64,000 nt of DNA, from contig CAWJKU010000003.1 in assembly GCA_963843535.1 (NCBI GenBank), forward strand, positions 248,001-312,000, given 5' to 3'. The number at the start of each line of letters is the position of its first letter. Within the stretch, counting starts at the first letter, position 1. The position numbers and the translations under genes were made by a program. This document shows positions 63,327 through 64,000 of the stretch, piece by piece. Below the pieces are notes generated by a model. The model was not told the origin of the DNA, did no database searches, and worked only from the letters and a program-made list of their open reading frames with translations. The DNA comes from CAVUNY01 sp963843535. Its GTDB lineage: Bacteria; Chloroflexota; Anaerolineae; Anaerolineales; Anaerolineaceae.

Positions 63327-64000
63327 ACGCATCCTGGTTGGGGTAATTATCATTCCCTTAGCCGGGGCAGCCATTTACCTGGGCGGCTGGGTATATGCCA
63401 TCGGAGTCTCTCTAATTTTAGGCGTCGCCGGCTGGGAATATTGGCGCATGGTGCGAAATGGGGGTTACTCACCTTCATTGATTCTATTGGTTGGCGGGAT
63501 CGTCCTTCTTACCATGGTTCGGCACATTTTTCCAGCCCCTGGTTTTAATTTCACCTTAAATTTTCTCATTCTGGCAATGATGACGGCCTCGGTTTACCAT
63601 TACGAGCTAGGCCAGACTCAACCCGCATCCAATTTTGCCTTTAACCTGGTGGGATTAATTTACCTGGGCTGGATCGGAAGCTACTTAATTCCGCTGCGCA
63701 ACCTGCCAGATGGCCTGTGGTGGGTCGCGATCTCACTGCCAGCCGCCTGGGCGGCGGATATCGGCGCCTATTTCATCGGATCATGGCTCGGCAAGCACCG
63801 CCTTGCCCCAAGGGTTTCTCCCCGAAAGAGTTGGGAAGGCTATTTCGGTGGGCTGCCTTTTGCCATTGGCTGGAGCACCGTCCTGGCTTTGCTGATCCAA
63901 AACCAGGTCCCGACCATCACTCCAGCCAAGGGCGCGATTCTCGGCCTGATGATCGGCCTGACCGCTCCTCTGGGCGATCTCTTTGAAAGCCTGTTAAAGC
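63316..64000 (+). CDS. cdsA: Phosphatidate cytidylyltransferase, 3' end cut off by window
   Basis: At least 228 residues are present from ATG 63316, inside the end of uppS. Makes CDP-diacylglycerol from phosphatidate and CTP in the membrane. Several membrane helices (ILVGVIIIPLAGAAIYLGGW; LILLVGGIVLLTMV; LWWVAISLPAAWAADIGAYFIG) and the conserved LAPRVSPRKSWEGYFGGL, with the start of the final signature at the window end (LTAPLGDLFESLLK). Confidence 0.93.
   Translation, partial: MLIERILVGVIIIPLAGAAIYLGGWVYAIGVSLILGVAGWEYWRMVRNGGYSPSLILLVGGIVLLTMVRHIFPAPGFNFTLNFLILAMMTASVYHYELGQTQPASNFAFNLVGLIYLGWIGSYLIPLRNLPDGLWWVAISLPAAWAADIGAYFIGSWLGKHRLAPRVSPRKSWEGYFGGLPFAIGWSTVLALLIQNQVPTITPAKGAILGLMIGLTAPLGDLFESLLK

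Overview
The window looks like a chromosomal segment of a Chloroflexota bacterium, most likely of the class Anaerolineae. This is inferred from protein character and gene content (a SecA with very long insertions, a YvcK/MgfK protein with an N-terminal membrane region, a cPGS-like GTPase, an FHA/Ser-Thr kinase pair, large hybrid histidine kinases, many extended -10 promoters), not from a marker-gene search. No rRNA or tRNA gene was recognised.

Layout. 1-5600: end of folP, lpdA, a CpXC zinc protein, and a divergent pair of an FHA-winged-helix regulator and a membrane-anchored Ser/Thr kinase. 5800-13950: rhodanese plus SufE-like protein, a hybrid histidine kinase, a deoxynucleoside kinase, an alkyltransferase-like protein, a thioesterase, a zinc-ribbon protein and galT. 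14060-17770: ECF sigma factor, anti-sigma factor, a bactofilin-like membrane protein, then an ArsB/NhaD-type transporter. 17940-27920, all leftward: nadD, obgE, a cPGS-like protein, argS, rpsT, a heme-binding protein, pgk, gap and mgfK. 28010-32470: an AT-richer secreted cysteine-peptidase-like protein with a small membrane partner, and a lipase. 32600-41500: an integrated phage-like element with a large serine integrase at one end, a PrimPol/D5-like helicase, a terminase large subunit, an OB-like phage protein, an RHH protein and many small genes, but no recognisable capsid, portal or tail gene. 41640-50780: ROK kinase, sensor kinase, a small palindrome-controlled gene, acpS, two M16 peptidases, an FAD/NAD(P) oxidoreductase and an M19 dipeptidase. 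50850-61710, leftward: a four-S1-domain protein, secA, and a five-gene MacAB-like operon ending in two paralogous glycine-rich lipoproteins. 61990-64000: frr, uppS and the start of cdsA.

A major caution is that many genes carry single-base frameshifts. These include essential housekeeping genes (pgk, argS, secA) as well as galT, mgfK, an M16 peptidase, the integrase, the terminase and several small element genes. In nearly all cases the protein continues cleanly in another frame, so most are probably assembly or sequencing indels. I therefore give each gene its reconstructed full extent.

The most unusual feature is a set of nested inverted repeats at the right edge of the phage-like element and in its left non-coding region. 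On the plus strand there are two similar units: extended -10 promoter, hairpin with a 7-base loop, second hairpin with a 7-base loop, then a terminator. They look like members of one small-RNA family, and their second loops are complementary to each other. On the minus strand the right copy also looks like an antiterminator/terminator pair in front of the element's leftward genes. I do not recognise this RNA.
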